Shown: positions 17,919 to 17,978 of the stretch, piece by piece | Layout of the letters: each line of letters opens with the position of its first letter | Position numbering within the stretch: position 1 is the stretch's first letter | Source: Ureaplasma sp. | Lineage (GTDB): Bacteria > Bacillota_I > Bacilli_A > Mycoplasmatales > Mycoplasmoidaceae | Direction of reading: 5' to 3' | Length of the DNA stretch: 17,978 nucleotides | Assembly: GCA_020024775.1 (NCBI GenBank) | Contig: JAHHTF010000014.1 | Coordinates: 1 to 17,978 of the forward strand | Translations under genes and position numbers: made by a program | The notes under the pieces: generated by a model | Database searches by the model: none | What the model was told of the DNA's origin: nothing | What the model saw: the letters and a program-made list of their open reading frames with translations, nothing else

Positions 17919-17978
17919 TTACTTCCTAATTTCCAAAATACAACAAGGATTAAGATGGGTTGATTATTGGGGATTGGT
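17919..17978 (-). CDS. Possible C-terminal end of a minus-strand gene, cut by the window edge
   Basis: On the minus strand, reading from the window edge gives an open frame of 19 codons ending in TAA (17919-17921). The peptide ends NNQPILILVVFWKLGSK: a hydrophobic segment, a Trp encoded by TGG and a basic tail, like the end of a membrane protein. It stops just before the palindromic terminator, which would be shared by convergent genes, the same layout as nfo and the dprA-like gene. The fragment is too short to name or to be sure of. Confidence 0.35.

Noticed and set aside
1..17978. CRISPR array, tRNA or rRNA genes
   Set aside because: No regularly spaced direct repeats, no cloverleaf-like GC-richer stretch with a TTCRANTC-type arm, and no rRNA-like sequence were seen on reading both strands.

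Overview
The window is AT-rich, tightly packed mollicute DNA. Every long gene is interrupted by in-frame TGA at positions where its family has tryptophan, and the frames only become whole when TGA is read as Trp and TAA/TAG as stops (genetic code 4). That points to a Mycoplasma-type organism (Mycoplasma, Mycoplasmoides, Malacoplasma, Ureaplasma and relatives). I cannot fix the species from the sequence. All gene coordinates below use code 4, so most genes are longer than standard-code ORFs would suggest. All family assignments and motif alignments were made by eye.

Layout. Positions 1-363 hold two hairpins and a minus-strand C-terminal transposase remnant, then a promoter. Positions 364-7110 form one plus-strand operon with overlaps or gaps of only a few bases: MFS-like permease, nucleoside deoxyribosyltransferase-like protein, LicA/choline-kinase-like protein, arginyl-tRNA synthetase (argS), short-chain dehydrogenase, divergent triosephosphate-isomerase-like protein and Nif3-family protein, closed by a terminator at about 7109-7130. 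A clear promoter then drives a single-pass, acidic-tailed membrane protein (7214-8248). A small minus-strand gene (8226-8441) converges on it and diverges from endonuclease IV (nfo, 8475-9386). A two-way terminator separates nfo from a minus-strand, degenerate DprA/Smf-like gene (9459-10157).

Positions 10344-17862 form a second plus-strand operon: an RNase J-family protein with its metal-binding motifs erased, an FtsK/SpoIIIE-like translocase with a damaged motor and no gamma domain, two U32-family proteins resembling the tRNA-hydroxylation pair YrrN/YrrO, and a large single-pass membrane protein of unknown function. It ends in a strong terminator, followed by what may be the end of a minus-strand gene.

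The main theme is housekeeping families kept as full-length open frames while catalytic residues have been lost (RNase J, FtsK, DprA, and to a lesser degree the TIM-like and Nif3 proteins). The neighbouring argS, nfo and second U32 gene keep their canonical motifs. The RNase J-FtsK neighbourhood matches the rnjB-spoIIIE neighbourhood of Bacillus, suggesting an RNase J2 descendant kept as a non-catalytic partner. No CRISPR array, tRNA, rRNA or complete mobile element was seen.
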